A stretch of DNA of 64,000 nt from an uncultured Desulfobulbus sp. (GCF_963664075.1 NZ_OY760916.1:3121001-3185000); one strand, 5' to 3'; counted from the stretch's first letter, positions 45,580-56,083 are shown. A program made the numbers and translations. The notes: generated by a model not told the origin, from the sequence alone.

Positions 45580-47796
45580 ATGAGTACATACCGTCTTCGT
45601 CCCACGGCCCGTAAGAAAAAAAAGCAACCGCTCCGATTTACCGCCACCTGTGGCTTTGGCCTGGAAGAGCTGGTTGGTGAAGAAATCGCCAGTTTTGGCG
45701 GCAAATCCATCGAGACGAGTCCTGGAGCAGTCAGTTGGAATGGCTCCCTGGAGACCGGCTATCGTGCCTGTCTCTGGTCACGTTTTGCCTCTCGCATTCT
45801 GCTTGAGCTGAGCCGTTTTGACGCCCCCGATACCGATACGCTCTACAACCACGCGGGAAAAATTCTCTGGGATGACCACTTTGACATCAAGTCAACCTTT
45901 GCCGTCCATGCGACTTTGGTCAACTCGGCGATTACCCACAGCCGTTTTGCCTCGCTGCGCATCAAGGATGCCATTGTCGATCAGTTTCGCAAACGTTTTG
46001 GCAAACGCCCCGATGTCAATCCACTGAACCCGGATATTCGGTTGAACCTGCACGTTCAGGGCACCGGCGCCTCTCTGTCCATTGATCTCTCCGGCGACAG
46101 TCTGCACCGACGCGGCTACCGCACCGGTACCGGTGAAGCGCCCCTCAAGGAAACGCTGGCAGCAGCCATTGTCCGGCTCTCAGGCTGGCTTGACCGGGTC
46201 GAAACGGAGCCCATCCTTCTGGACCCCATGTGCGGTGGTGGCACCCTGCTGATCGAAGCGGCTCTGATGTACAGCGACAGCGCCCCTGGTCTCTTGCGTA
46301 AAAGTTTTGGTTTCATGGGCTGGAATAAACACGACCCCCAACTCTGGGACCGTCTGACCCAGGAAGCCCTTGATCGCGAAGGACAGAACCTTCCGGAAAC
46401 CTGGCCCCAGTTCCTGGGCTTTGATGCCGATCCCAAGGTGGTGGCCGCCGCCCGCAAAAACGTGATTGCAGCGGGCTTGAGAAACGTGGTGGTCATCAAA
46501 CAGCGGCAGTTGGCCCGGTTGGAATCGCCCGGTGCCCATGGCTCCATTATTACCAACCCCCCCTATGGCGAGCGACTTTCTGAAAAAGAAGCGGTCAAGT
46601 ATCTCTACCGCTGCCTGGGCCGGACCTATCAACACCATTTCTCCGGCTGGTCGCTGGGATTTTTCACCGCCAACCCGGACTTTGGCGAGATGCTCGGGGT
46701 GGAATGGCAACAGCGCTACCGGCTTTTTAACGGACCGCTGAAATGTCAGCTTTTAATTGGCAATGAGACCCGTTTTACCGATCGGACTCCGCCCAGTTGG
46801 ACCTTTAAGCCCCTAGCCAGCGGAAGTCCCGGCGAAGATCTGGCCAACAGGCTCATCAAAAACTCCGAGCGACTCTTTCCCCAGGCCCAGGCCGAGGGCA
46901 TCACCTGCTTTCGTCTCTACGACGGAGATATTCCCGAATATAACCTGGCGGTGGATATTTACGAGGAATGGGTCCACGTCCAGGAGTATGCTCCCCCTGC
47001 ATCCATTGAGGCCACGAAAGCTAAAGAACGATTCGAACTTGGCCTTCAGGTCATTCGAGAGGTCTTTGATCTGCCTCGCAGCCGCATTTTTATTAAAACC
47101 CGGCAAAAGCAAAAAGGGAGCAAACAGTACCAGAAAAAGACCTCCACCAGCGGCACCCTCTTTGAGGTCCACGAGGGTGGCGGACGATTCTTGGTCAACT
47201 TTACCGACTATCTGGATACTGGTCTCTTCCTTGACCACCGTATTACCCGGGATCGCATCAGAACCCTGACCCAGGGCAAGACCTTTCTCAACCTCTTTGC
47301 CTATACCGGCTCTGCCACGGTCTACGCTGCCATGGGCGGTGCGACCTCGACCACCACAGTGGATCTCTCCGAGACCTATCTCACCCGGGCCCAAGCCAAC
47401 CTGGCATTAAACGGCTTTGGTGGCCCCCTGCATCAGGTGGTGGAGTCCGATTGCCTGGACTGGCTAAAAAAATCTAACGATCGTTTTGGAGTGATCTTTC
47501 TTGACCCACCCACCTTTTCCAACTCTCGGCATCGCAAGCAGACCTTTGATATTCAAAAGGATCATAAAGAGCTGATTGAGGAGACCATGCGTCACCTGGC
47601 CAAGGCGGGGGTGCTTATCTTCTCCAATAACTTTCGTCAATTTAAACTGGCGCCGGAACTTGAAGAACAATTTGAGATTCGTGAAATCAGCGAAGAAACT
47701 ATCCCCTTTGATTTTGAACGTAACCAGCGGATCCATCGTTGCTGGGAAATTCGCCATCCGTTTAATCCAGCAGAGAACGCCAGCGAGGTTTTCTGA
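45580..47796 (+). CDS. rlmL: Bifunctional 23S rRNA methyltransferase RlmKL
   Basis: Methylates 23S rRNA at G2445 (N2, RlmL part) and G2069 (N7, RlmK part) in E. coli. The 738-aa protein has a THUMP domain (about 50-165), an N-terminal methyltransferase with the catalytic ITNPPYGERLS near 325, and a C-terminal methyltransferase with FLNLFAYTGSATVYAAMGG and LDPPTFSNS. The fused two-enzyme form is typical of gammaproteobacteria and related groups and is about the usual 700 aa. Its stop overlaps the Nudix gene start by one base (TGATG). Confidence 0.96.
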   Translation: MSTYRLRPTARKKKKQPLRFTATCGFGLEELVGEEIASFGGKSIETSPGAVSWNGSLETGYRACLWSRFASRILLELSRFDAPDTDTLYNHAGKILWDDHFDIKSTFAVHATLVNSAITHSRFASLRIKDAIVDQFRKRFGKRPDVNPLNPDIRLNLHVQGTGASLSIDLSGDSLHRRGYRTGTGEAPLKETLAAAIVRLSGWLDRVETEPILLDPMCGGGTLLIEAALMYSDSAPGLLRKSFGFMGWNKHDPQLWDRLTQEALDREGQNLPETWPQFLGFDADPKVVAAARKNVIAAGLRNVVVIKQRQLARLESPGAHGSIITNPPYGERLSEKEAVKYLYRCLGRTYQHHFSGWSLGFFTANPDFGEMLGVEWQQRYRLFNGPLKCQLLIGNETRFTDRTPPSWTFKPLASGSPGEDLANRLIKNSERLFPQAQAEGITCFRLYDGDIPEYNLAVDIYEEWVHVQEYAPPASIEATKAKERFELGLQVIREVFDLPRSRIFIKTRQKQKGSKQYQKKTSTSGTLFEVHEGGGRFLVNFTDYLDTGLFLDHRITRDRIRTLTQGKTFLNLFAYTGSATVYAAMGGATSTTTVDLSETYLTRAQANLALNGFGGPLHQVVESDCLDWLKKSNDRFGVIFLDPPTFSNSRHRKQTFDIQKDHKELIEETMRHLAKAGVLIFSNNFRQFKLAPELEEQFEIREISEETIPFDFERNQRIHRCWEIRHPFNPAENASEVF

Positions 47797-48299
47797 TGGA
47801 GCCGTATAATCCGGCAGAGGAAATCGTGGCCATTGTCGACAGGGACAATACAGTCATAGGCGCGGTCACCCGCCGGATTATGCGCCAACAAAAGCTCATT
47901 CACCGGGCCTCTTATATACTTGTCTTCAACACCGAGGGAGAGCTTTTTATCCAAAAACGGAGCCTGAGTAAAGATATCTTCCCAGGATACTGGGATCTGG
48001 CTGCCGGTGGAGTGGTCCTTGCCGATGAAAGTTACGAAGAATCGGCCAAACGGGAATTGAAGGAAGAACTGGGCATCAGCGGTGTGAAATTACGCCCACT
48101 TTTTGACCAATTTTACGAAGATGCCGACAACGCTGTCTGGGGACGCATCTTTGCCTGTACCAGTAACGGGCCCTTTGTTCTTCAGGAAGAAGAGATTGAC
48201 TACGGCCGTTTTATCGGCCTTGGCGAGATTGAAGAGCTCAACGCGGTGGAGCCGGTGACCCCGGACGGCATGATGCTGCTTGAGCGACTTCCACGTTGA
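47796..48299 (+). CDS. Nudix hydrolase
   Basis: A 167-aa hydrolase of nucleoside diphosphate-linked or related substrates. The Nudix box is complete: GGVVLADESYEESAKRELKEELGI around residues 72-95 (core REL-KEE-LG), with the metal-binding Glu residues in place. It has the YfcD/Idi-like N-terminal part (RDNTVIGAVTRRIMRQQKL, IQKRSLSKDIFPGYWDLA). The substrate cannot be stated. The start overlaps the rlmKL stop by one base, indicating co-expression. Confidence 0.92.
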   Translation: MEPYNPAEEIVAIVDRDNTVIGAVTRRIMRQQKLIHRASYILVFNTEGELFIQKRSLSKDIFPGYWDLAAGGVVLADESYEESAKRELKEELGISGVKLRPLFDQFYEDADNAVWGRIFACTSNGPFVLQEEEIDYGRFIGLGEIEELNAVEPVTPDGMMLLERLPR

Positions 48300-48489
48300 G
48301 AAGTTGTTCAGTGTTGCGTGGAGATAGCGCTGCTGCCCCGCGCACCTCGCCGAAACACTCGGCTTAAGCCCCGCACCGAAGGCTCAGAATTTCACCAACA
48401 ACACTCTGAGCCAACATCCTTAGTTCTTGGTCTAAAAGACAATCTGCCCTATACTGCTTGCAAGATTAACTTTGCGGTGTTGAGGCTCC

Positions 48490-49695
48490 ATGGATGTATA
48501 CATAGCCAGGCAACCTATATTTGATGCCCACAAAAAAATCTTTGCCTACGAGTTGCTCTTTCGGCAGTCCCAGGGATTGCATCTAGGAGAGCTCAGCGGA
48601 GACCGGGCCACCACCAGTCTGCTTTCCACCGCATTTCTCACCGAAGGCATTGAAAAGATAGCCGGCAACCGCCCCTGCTTTATCAATTTCACCCAAAATC
48701 TCCTGCTCCAGGAGATTGCCCCCACCTTCCCCAAAAATAAAATCATTATCGAGATTCTTGAAGATGTGAAAGCGACCCCCGAGGTGGTGGCCGCCTGCAG
48801 GCGTCTCTCGGAGTTGGGCTATATTCTGGCCCTGGATGATTTTGTCTATGAAAAGAACCTGCTGCCGCTCATTGAGCTGACCAACATCATCAAGATTGAC
48901 TACCGGCTCTCAACCACCAGTGAAATAGAACGCATGCTCTATCGGCTCAGCCGGTTTAACATTCGTTTTTTGGCAGAAAAAATTGAGACCTACGAAGAGT
49001 TCGACCATGCCCGCAAATTGGGATTTCATTACTTTCAAGGCTACTTCTTTGCCAAACCTGAGTCCCTCAAGATCACGGAAATCGCCTCCAACAAGATCAG
49101 CCTGATCAATTTGCTGACCGAGATCAACAAGGCCGAGACCACAGTGGAGCAGCTGGAAAACATCATTGCAACCGATGTCTCGATCTCCTACAAGCTGCTG
49201 CGCTATATCAACTCCTCGTTTTATCACCTGCTCAAAGAGGTGGACTCAATCCGCCAGGCGATTATCTACCTGGGCGATCAGGAGATTCGCCGCTTTGTTA
49301 CCCTGGTTATTGTTTCCGAGCTGGCGGCCGACAAACCGCCGGAACTGATCCGCCTCTCGATTATTCGTGCCCGCTGGTGCCAACTGGTGGCCGAGAGCTG
49401 CAAACAGGTAACCGACAGTGGCGAGTTTTTTTTACTGGGCCTCTTTTCCCTGATCGATGCCATTCTCGATAAGCCCATGCAACAGGTGCTGGAGATGCTC
49501 CCCCTCTCCGATGCCATACGGGAGGCCCTCATCGACACAGGGGGGCCTTACGCCCCTTTTCTTCTTGTCCTGCTCACTTATGAAAAAGGGCAAACCAAAG
49601 AGTGCCTCCGCAATCTACGCAAGATTAAGGCAGACCCGAGCAAGGTCTATGACCACTACCTGGAGGCAGTGCAGTTCTGCTCTATTCTTTCCTAA
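48490..49695 (+). CDS. EAL/HDOD-domain signalling protein (YuxH type)
   Basis: A 401-aa protein with an N-terminal EAL domain and a C-terminal HDOD domain (about 205-390). In the EAL part YELLFR replaces the signature ExLxR, and the ALDDFVYEK segment lacks several residues needed for c-di-GMP hydrolysis, as in the YuxH group, so it is probably not an active phosphodiesterase. HDOD domains mediate protein contacts in signalling. It should be cytoplasmic. Convergent with rph, without a visible terminator between them. Confidence 0.92.
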   Translation: MDVYIARQPIFDAHKKIFAYELLFRQSQGLHLGELSGDRATTSLLSTAFLTEGIEKIAGNRPCFINFTQNLLLQEIAPTFPKNKIIIEILEDVKATPEVVAACRRLSELGYILALDDFVYEKNLLPLIELTNIIKIDYRLSTTSEIERMLYRLSRFNIRFLAEKIETYEEFDHARKLGFHYFQGYFFAKPESLKITEIASNKISLINLLTEINKAETTVEQLENIIATDVSISYKLLRYINSSFYHLLKEVDSIRQAIIYLGDQEIRRFVTLVIVSELAADKPPELIRLSIIRARWCQLVAESCKQVTDSGEFFLLGLFSLIDAILDKPMQQVLEMLPLSDAIREALIDTGGPYAPFLLVLLTYEKGQTKECLRNLRKIKADPSKVYDHYLEAVQFCSILS

Positions 49696-49727
49696 CAGCA
49701 CCTTCAGCTTGTCACAGCCCTTAGGCT

Positions 49728-50441
49728 TTATAGCTCTGTCTTCCCCTCCCAGAGGGTGAAGAGTTGGTCGATGCCTTTGGTGGCCAGCTCTGCCATGGAG
49801 GTGAACATCTCCGGTTGAAAGGGCGCCCCTTCGGCGGTGGACTGAAGTTCGATCCAGCGACCATCACCGCTCATCACAAAGTTGGCATCCACATCCGCGT
49901 TGGAATCTTCACTGTAATCAAGATCCAACACGACCTCGCCCTCAACCACGCCCACGCTGACTGCCGCCACCGGTAAAATAGAAGGCAGCTCTGTCAGCAT
50001 CCCCAGCTCAACCATCTTCTCCAGGGCCAGGCGCAATGCCAAGGCTCCCCCGGTAATCGAGGCACAACGGGTTCCCCCGTCTGCATTGATGACATCACAG
50101 TCCACCCGCAGGGTATGTTCCCCCAGCTCAGTGAGATCAACCATCATCCGCAGCGAGCGGCCGATCAAACGCTGAATCTCCAGGCTACGGCCCGATTGAC
50201 CACTGCGAGCCTCACGGCGGCCACGGCTATGGGTGGCACAGGGCAACATGCCGTATTCGGCTGTAATCCAGCCCTGCCCCTTATCCTTGAGAAAAGGCGG
50301 AACTTTTTCCTCCACGGTGACGCCACAGAGAACATGGGTATTGCCCATCTTGATAAGGACCGAGCCATCTGCATGGGGTTGGAGGTTATACTCCACCTGC
50401 ACCGGACGCAGTGCATCGACAGGACGTTTTCTTGTCAGCAT
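49728..50441 (-). CDS. rph: Ribonuclease PH
   Basis: Phosphorolytic 3'-5' exoribonuclease that trims tRNA precursors. The 237-aa protein has [33 protein letters not shown] and [15 protein letters not shown], the usual family blocks, and the phosphate-binding Arg in this region. Length is typical (about 240). ATG has AAGGAGAA upstream at good spacing. First gene of a minus-strand run that may extend only to itself. Confidence 0.96.
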   Translation of the reverse strand: MLTRKRPVDALRPVQVEYNLQPHADGSVLIKMGNTHVLCGVTVEEKVPPFLKDKGQGWITAEYGMLPCATHSRGRREARSGQSGRSLEIQRLIGRSLRMMVDLTELGEHTLRVDCDVINADGGTRCASITGGALALRLALEKMVELGMLTELPSILPVAAVSVGVVEGEVVLDLDYSEDSNADVDANFVMSGDGRWIELQSTAEGAPFQPEMFTSMAELATKGIDQLFTLWEGKTEL

Positions 50442-50538
50442 GGTGTTCTCCTTGGAACAAGAGCAAATGAATCTCTTTGCTGGAACCAGCAGAGAGAAAA
50501 AGATATCGTAACAGGAAGACCTGCATACGTTAGGCAGG

Positions 50539-50979
50539 TTAAAGAAAAACCAGGGTAATCCCAGGATTGGACCGGTTCAGGTCGCGGTGTTGGGCAAGAA
50601 AGGGATACTGGCGTAACAGTTGACGGCCTCTGCCCGAGCGGCCCTCAAACTGTTCACCGGCAATGACGTGACGAATCTCTCCCCGGTGTTTGAGATAGTT
50701 GAGCTGTTCTTTGAGCGCCTCTTTGATGGCGCCCCCCTGCCCACTTGAACCATAGCCATGGATCAGGGTCAGGACCTTACAGCCCAGGCTGCGGCTGGTG
50801 AAGAGTTCACTTTCAAATCGTTTGAGGGCATGCTCGACCAGGGGCTTGCCCCGTTCGAGATTTACCTGCCGATGGAGGACTCCGCGCTCCTTGGGGCTGC
50901 CGCCATCACAGGAGGAACCACAAAAGGGACAGGAGCTGTGCCCTGGCTCAACCTCGTTGCCACAGACGGGACAGATCAT
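50539..50979 (-). CDS. Smr-domain protein with an N-terminal zinc ribbon
   Basis: A 146-aa protein. The N-terminus has a double CxxC zinc ribbon ([23 protein letters not shown]). Residues 65-140 are the Smr domain with [20 protein letters not shown], the motif seen in MutS2 C-termini with nuclease activity. Fused zinc ribbon plus Smr proteins probably act on nucleic acids; no specific role is known. It lies 37 bases before the rel start on the same strand. Confidence 0.88.
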   Translation of the reverse strand: MICPVCGNEVEPGHSSCPFCGSSCDGGSPKERGVLHRQVNLERGKPLVEHALKRFESELFTSRSLGCKVLTLIHGYGSSGQGGAIKEALKEQLNYLKHRGEIRHVIAGEQFEGRSGRGRQLLRQYPFLAQHRDLNRSNPGITLVFL

Positions 50980-51016
50980 GATAGGTACTTCTCTTGCTCT
51001 AACATAATTCAGGCGG

Positions 51017-53182
51017 TTACTTGCGCCGCACCTCGATCACCTCGGACATCTGCAGCAGATGCTGCTGGAGCCGCTGGAGGTGCTCCAGGTTCATCACTTC
51101 GATCAACACATCGATCTCGGCAATATTCTCCACCGTGGTCCGCGCGTTGAGCTCAACAATATCGGCATCATCGGCGCTGATCGTTCCACTTATGTCCGCA
51201 AGCAGGTTTTTGCGATTCTCGGAACGGACAAGAATCCCTGCCCGGTAGGTACTGTTGGGAGTTCCGGACCAGGAAACATCAAGCCACCTGGCCGGATCAG
51301 TGGCCTTGAGGTTAAGGCAATCCGCCTTGTGGACGGAGACACCGGAACCGGTGGTGATGAACCCGATGATGGCATCACCGGGCACGGGCCGACAGCACTG
51401 GCTGATCTTGATCAGCATGCCATCCACACCATCGATATCAATGGAGGTCCGCCTCTGGGGCTCGTTTTTGGCAGCCTCGGTGGCCCGTCTGGCCCGCTCG
51501 ACCATCTCGGCGATACGTCTTTTTTCCTCGGCCTCGCGAAATTCCTCGGGCTGAAGAGTTCGCAGCAGGTGGGGCACGGTGATGGACCCACTGCCCACCC
51601 GAACCAGCATCTCATCCAGGCTGTTGCAGTTGAGTTTTTTCAACAACAGGCGCAGGTGACCACTCTTGAGCAGACCTTTGAGGTTCACATCGTATTTCTT
51701 GAGCTCACGCTCGCAGATCTCCCGACCGAGCTTGAGCGAGCGCTCTTTTTCTTCCCGACGCAGATACTGACGAATGCGGGTGCGCGCTCGACTGGTTTTG
51801 ACCAGCTGCAGCCATGCTCGGCGGGGATGCTGGTTCTTCTGGGTGAGAATCTCGACAATATCCCCACTCTGCAGGCTGTGCTTGAGCTGGACAATCTGCC
51901 CGTTGACCTTGGCCCCGACACAGGTATCGCCCACCTCCGAGTGAATGGAGTAGGCAAAATCGATGGGGGTGGAACCATGGGGCAGCTCGCGGACCTCACC
52001 TGAAGGGGTCAGGGCAAAGACATCGGGCTCAAAGAGCTCACCACGGACCGACTCCATGAACTCGCTGGGGTCTTCTACCTCTTGCAGCGACTGCACCAGC
52101 CGCTTGAGTTCCTTGAAGAGCTTGGCATCACCGCTGGTGATCTTCTGCCCCTCTTTGTAGGCCCAGTGGGCGGCCACACCTTCCTGGGCAACCCGATCCA
52201 TCTCCTCGGTGCGAATCTGAATCTCGATGAACTGGCCATCGGGTCCGGAGACGGTGGTATGCAGGGACTGGTAGTTGTTGGATTTGGGTGCGCTGATCCA
52301 GTCCTTGATGCGACCCGGCACAGGAGTCCAGTCGGCATGGACCGTGCCCAAGGCCTGATAGCATTCCTTGACCGTGCGCACGATGATACGAAAGGCGACC
52401 TTATCGTAGACCCGCTCCAGAGGGATACGCTGGGCGACCAGTTTTTTATAGATGGAGTAAAGGTGTTTGGGACGGCCGATGATGCGCACCGGCACGATCT
52501 TGGCTGCGTTGAGTTTCTGATGGAGGATATTGATCACATCATCCACATAGACCTGTCGCTCCGCCAGGGTCGATTCCAGATGGGCGGCAAGGTCCGCGTA
52601 CTCCACCGGTAACAAATAGCGAAAGGCCAGGTCTTCCAGCTCCCGCTTGAGCCACTCGATACCGATACGGGAGGCCAGCGGCGCATAGAGGTCCATGGTC
52701 TCCCGGGCCTTGGTCCGCCGCTGTTGTTCATCCACGGCGTCCAGGCTGAGCATATCCTGAAGGCGATCGGCCAGCTTGACCAGAAGCACCCGAATATCCG
52801 CGCCCATGGCCAAGAGGAGCTTACGGATATTCTCCGCCTCATGGGCCAGATGGGAATTGTAGCGGACGTTGGTGATGCGGGTGGCCCCATCGACAAGGTT
52901 AGCCACGTCCTGGCCGAACATCTTTTTGAGTTCATCAAGCTCCGCGACATGCTCTTTGATGGTTCCATGCAAAAGCCCTGCAACAATCGTGTCCAGGTCA
53001 AGACGCATGGAAGCCAGGGTCGAGCCAACGGCCAGCAGATGATCGATATAGGGCTCGCCGGTCGCATAAAACTGACCGGCGTGCCGCTCTTGAATAAACT
53101 CCCAGGCGGTATTGAGTGGGCTTAAGTCAACATCACTTAAATAGCCGGAAGCCAGGGAGCGCAGTGGTTTGATATCCGACAT
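51017..53182 (-). CDS. rel: Rel-type (p)ppGpp synthetase with an altered hydrolase site
   Basis: Cytoplasmic stringent-response enzyme of 721 aa: hydrolase-type HD domain (about 30-180), synthetase (235-345), TGS (390-450) and ACT (650-720). The synthetase looks intact: VYDKVAFRIIV, PGRIKDWISAPKSNNYQSLH (the RxKD form), EIQIRTEEM and VAAHWAYKEG. In the HD domain the usual LLHDxxED is LLHGTIKEH, so the Asp of the HD pair and the later Asp are missing, while YIDHLL and KLADRL remain. Hydrolase activity is therefore doubtful. It ends 37 bases before the Smr start and begins 32 bases after proS. Confidence 0.9.
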   Translation of the reverse strand: MSDIKPLRSLASGYLSDVDLSPLNTAWEFIQERHAGQFYATGEPYIDHLLAVGSTLASMRLDLDTIVAGLLHGTIKEHVAELDELKKMFGQDVANLVDGATRITNVRYNSHLAHEAENIRKLLLAMGADIRVLLVKLADRLQDMLSLDAVDEQQRRTKARETMDLYAPLASRIGIEWLKRELEDLAFRYLLPVEYADLAAHLESTLAERQVYVDDVINILHQKLNAAKIVPVRIIGRPKHLYSIYKKLVAQRIPLERVYDKVAFRIIVRTVKECYQALGTVHADWTPVPGRIKDWISAPKSNNYQSLHTTVSGPDGQFIEIQIRTEEMDRVAQEGVAAHWAYKEGQKITSGDAKLFKELKRLVQSLQEVEDPSEFMESVRGELFEPDVFALTPSGEVRELPHGSTPIDFAYSIHSEVGDTCVGAKVNGQIVQLKHSLQSGDIVEILTQKNQHPRRAWLQLVKTSRARTRIRQYLRREEKERSLKLGREICERELKKYDVNLKGLLKSGHLRLLLKKLNCNSLDEMLVRVGSGSITVPHLLRTLQPEEFREAEEKRRIAEMVERARRATEAAKNEPQRRTSIDIDGVDGMLIKISQCCRPVPGDAIIGFITTGSGVSVHKADCLNLKATDPARWLDVSWSGTPNSTYRAGILVRSENRKNLLADISGTISADDADIVELNARTTVENIAEIDVLIEVMNLEHLQRLQQHLLQMSEVIEVRRK

Positions 53183-53214
53183 AACAGGGTTGTTTCCGTT
53201 GTAAAAAAACTGTC

Positions 53215-54930
53215 TTAAACAGACAAGGCCTGACGTACCTGTTGGCTGAGATAGGTAACCGCCTCCTCAGGGGTGAACAGCTGGGTCTCTCCGCTCTTAC
53301 GGACGCGGACCTCGACCTTGCCTTCCTTGGCGTAGGTTTTGCCCACCATGACCCGGAAAGGAATCCCCACCAGATCGGCATCATTAAATTTGGAGCCCGG
53401 GCGTTCATCCCGATCATCCAGCAGGACATCCAGCCCCTGTTGCTGCAATGCGCTGTAGAGCGCCTCGGAGGCCTCACAAAAACTCTCGTCTTTGGGGGTC
53501 AGGTTGAGAATAATGACCTGAAAGGGGGCCAGGGGCACAGGGAAAATAATTCCCTTGTCGTCATGGTTCTGTTCGATGGCGGCGGCAACAACACGGCTGA
53601 CACCAATTCCGTAGCAGCCCATGATAAAGGGTTTCTCCTGGCCATCGCTGTCCTGGAACCGTGCCTCCATGGCCTCGGAGTACCGGGTGCCCAGTTTAAA
53701 GACATGCCCGACCTCGATGCCCTCTTTCAGCCCAAGCGAACCGCCGCAGGTGGGACAACGATCTTCCATGGTGATCTGACGCAGGTCGCCAACAATGGTG
53801 GGTTTGAAATCACGCTCCGGATTAACCCCGGTCAGATGACACCCCTTTTCATTGGCACCGGCCACCGCGTTGACCATGCGCATCACTTCCTGGTCGGCAA
53901 CGATCTTCAGCGGCAGCTCCACCGGTCCAAGGTAGCCTGCGGGCAGACGGGTTGCCTGCCAGACCTGGTCTTCCTCCAGGGGCTCCACATCGTTGGCTCC
54001 CAGCAGGTTTTTAAGCTTCACGGACTGGACTTCCCGGTCGCCCCGCACCAGGGCCGCAACCACCTCTTCATCCGCCAGGTAGAACATGGTCTTTATCACA
54101 TCCTTGGGTTCAACACCTAAGAACTCGGCCACGGTCTTGACCTTTTTCTTACCCGGTGTCTGCACCTTGGCAATGGGGGCCAGCACGACCTGGGACTCCT
54201 CGGCTTCAGGCAGGGTGATCGCCGCTTTTTCCACGTTGGCGGCAAAGCTACACTCGTTGCAGATCACCAGGGTATCTTCGCCGGTCTCTGCCAACACCAT
54301 GAACTCATGGGAGTAGGAACCGCCAATGGCGCCGCTGTCTGCCTCAACCGCGCGGAAATCGAGCCCGCAACGCTCAAAAATACGAAAGTAGGCATCACGC
54401 ATGATCTCGTAACTTTTGCTGGCACCGGCGTCGTCCATATCAAAAGAGTAGGCGTCCTTCATCACAAACTCACGGCCACGCATCAGGCCGAAGCGTGGTC
54501 TGATTTCATCTCGAAACTTGGTCTGAATCTGATAGAGGTTGACCGGCAACTGGCGATAGGACTGCAGCTCACGCCGGGCGATATCGGTAACCACCTCCTC
54601 ATGGGTGGGGCCAAGACAGTAGTCGCGATCATGACGATCACGAAAACGAAGCAATTCAGGACCATATTTTTTCCAGCGTCCCGACTCTTCCCAGAGATCT
54701 CCAGGCTGTACCATGGGCATGAGAATCTCCTGGGCACCGGCGCGGTTCATCTCCTGACGGACAATCTCAGTGACCTTCTGCAGGGCAAGAAAGCCAAGCG
54801 GCAGATAGGTGTACATGCCCGAGGTGAGTTTACGGATAAATCCGCCCCGCACCAACAGCTGGTGGCTGATGACCTCAGCCTCCGAAGGAGTTTCCTTGGT
54901 GGTGGGTAAGAGCATCTGTGAGTAACGCAT
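53215..54930 (-). CDS. proS: Prolyl-tRNA synthetase
   Basis: Class II synthetase charging tRNA-Pro in the cytoplasm, 571 aa, the bacterial form. Motif 1 and 2 regions are ILMPMVQPGDLWEESGRW and FRDEIRPRFGLMRGREFVMKD (key part RPRFGLMRGREF). An editing insertion domain lies between motifs 2 and 3 (about 230-400, including VRGDREVQSVKL). Motif 3 is GCYGIGVSRVVAAAIEQ. The anticodon-binding domain is at the C-terminus. Length agrees with the family. Sits in a housekeeping run between ispG and rel. Confidence 0.97.
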   Translation of the reverse strand: MRYSQMLLPTTKETPSEAEVISHQLLVRGGFIRKLTSGMYTYLPLGFLALQKVTEIVRQEMNRAGAQEILMPMVQPGDLWEESGRWKKYGPELLRFRDRHDRDYCLGPTHEEVVTDIARRELQSYRQLPVNLYQIQTKFRDEIRPRFGLMRGREFVMKDAYSFDMDDAGASKSYEIMRDAYFRIFERCGLDFRAVEADSGAIGGSYSHEFMVLAETGEDTLVICNECSFAANVEKAAITLPEAEESQVVLAPIAKVQTPGKKKVKTVAEFLGVEPKDVIKTMFYLADEEVVAALVRGDREVQSVKLKNLLGANDVEPLEEDQVWQATRLPAGYLGPVELPLKIVADQEVMRMVNAVAGANEKGCHLTGVNPERDFKPTIVGDLRQITMEDRCPTCGGSLGLKEGIEVGHVFKLGTRYSEAMEARFQDSDGQEKPFIMGCYGIGVSRVVAAAIEQNHDDKGIIFPVPLAPFQVIILNLTPKDESFCEASEALYSALQQQGLDVLLDDRDERPGSKFNDADLVGIPFRVMVGKTYAKEGKVEVRVRKSGETQLFTPEEAVTYLSQQVRQALSV

Positions 54931-54984
54931 GGTTCAAGTCTCCGCTTGCTAAAACAGGTGTAATATATAAGGGAAAGCAGGTGA

Positions 54985-56070
54985 TTATTTTTTAGTGGTT
55001 CGCTCTGCTTCCAGTTTTTCCAACTCTTCAAGAAAGACCGGCAGTAAATCAGCCTCGGCCACCTTCTTGTAAATCTCGCCTTTTTTAAAGAGAATGCCAA
55101 CACCATTACCACCGGCAATCCCTATATCGGCCTCACGCGCCTCTCCGGGCCCGTTGACCACACAGCCCATGACCGCGACTTTGATTTTGCTTTCCATGGT
55201 CTGCAGTTTCCGCTCAACCGCCTCAGCCAGAGAGAAGAGATCGATACGGGTACGGCCGCAGGTGGGGCAGGAAATCATCTCCGGACCACGTTCACGAATG
55301 CGGAGTGAGCGCAGAAGCTCATAGGCCACACGAATCTCTTCCACCGGTTCGCGGGTGAGTGAGATACGAAAGGTATCGCCAATCCCTTCAGAGAGCAGAA
55401 TCCCCAGTGCAACGCTGGATTTTACCGTGCCGGGAATAAGCCCGCCAGCCTCGGTTACGCCCAGATGCAGTGGGTACTCTGTCTGTTGCGAGAGTTGGCG
55501 GTACCCGGCAATGGTGGTCAGCGTGTCGGAGGATTTGATGGAGATCTTCATCTCATAAAAGCCCAGCTGCTCCAGAAGGCGCACATTGTTCAGGGCGCTT
55601 GCAATCAACGCATCGGGGCGCTCGGGGGTTGGATAGCCAAACTCCTTGAGCAGATCCTTTTCGATGGACCCGGAGTTGACTCCAACCCGAATGGGGACAG
55701 CGTGCATTTTAGCGGCAGCCACCACCTGGGCCAGTTTATCCGGGCCACCAAGGTTTCCGGGATTAATCCGAATCCCCTGGGCACCGTGTTCCATGGAGGC
55801 CACAGCCAGGCGAGCATCAAAATGGATATCGGCAATCAGCGGGAGAGAAATCTGTTCACGGATGGTGGTAATGGCCTCGGCGGCCGCCATGTCCGGTACA
55901 GCCACGCGTATGATCTCACAGCCGGCCTGTTCAAGCCCGTGAATCTGCTGCACTGTCGCGTCGATATCGCTGGTCAGGGTATTGGTCATGGACTGCACAG
56001 CAATGGGTGTACCACCACCGATGGCCACATCCCCCACTTTGATCTGTCGGGTTGTTTTTCGGGTAATCAT
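54985..56070 (-). CDS. ispG: 4-hydroxy-3-methylbut-2-en-1-yl diphosphate synthase
   Basis: Penultimate enzyme of the MEP isoprenoid pathway; converts MEcPP to HMBPP using a [4Fe-4S] cluster. The 361-aa protein has GGGTPIAVQSMTNT at the start and the cluster cysteines in ISCPTCGRTRIDL and MGCVVNGPGEA near the C-terminus. It is the short bacterial form without insertion. ATG 56070 is preferred over a start at 56082. It is followed by proS and preceded by tsaB. Together with dxr and uppS in this block it supplies undecaprenyl and quinone chains. Confidence 0.96.
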   Translation of the reverse strand: MITRKTTRQIKVGDVAIGGGTPIAVQSMTNTLTSDIDATVQQIHGLEQAGCEIIRVAVPDMAAAEAITTIREQISLPLIADIHFDARLAVASMEHGAQGIRINPGNLGGPDKLAQVVAAAKMHAVPIRVGVNSGSIEKDLLKEFGYPTPERPDALIASALNNVRLLEQLGFYEMKISIKSSDTLTTIAGYRQLSQQTEYPLHLGVTEAGGLIPGTVKSSVALGILLSEGIGDTFRISLTREPVEEIRVAYELLRSLRIRERGPEMISCPTCGRTRIDLFSLAEAVERKLQTMESKIKVAVMGCVVNGPGEAREADIGIAGGNGVGILFKKGEIYKKVAEADLLPVFLEELEKLEAERTTKK

Positions 56071-56083
56071 TTGACCACGCACT

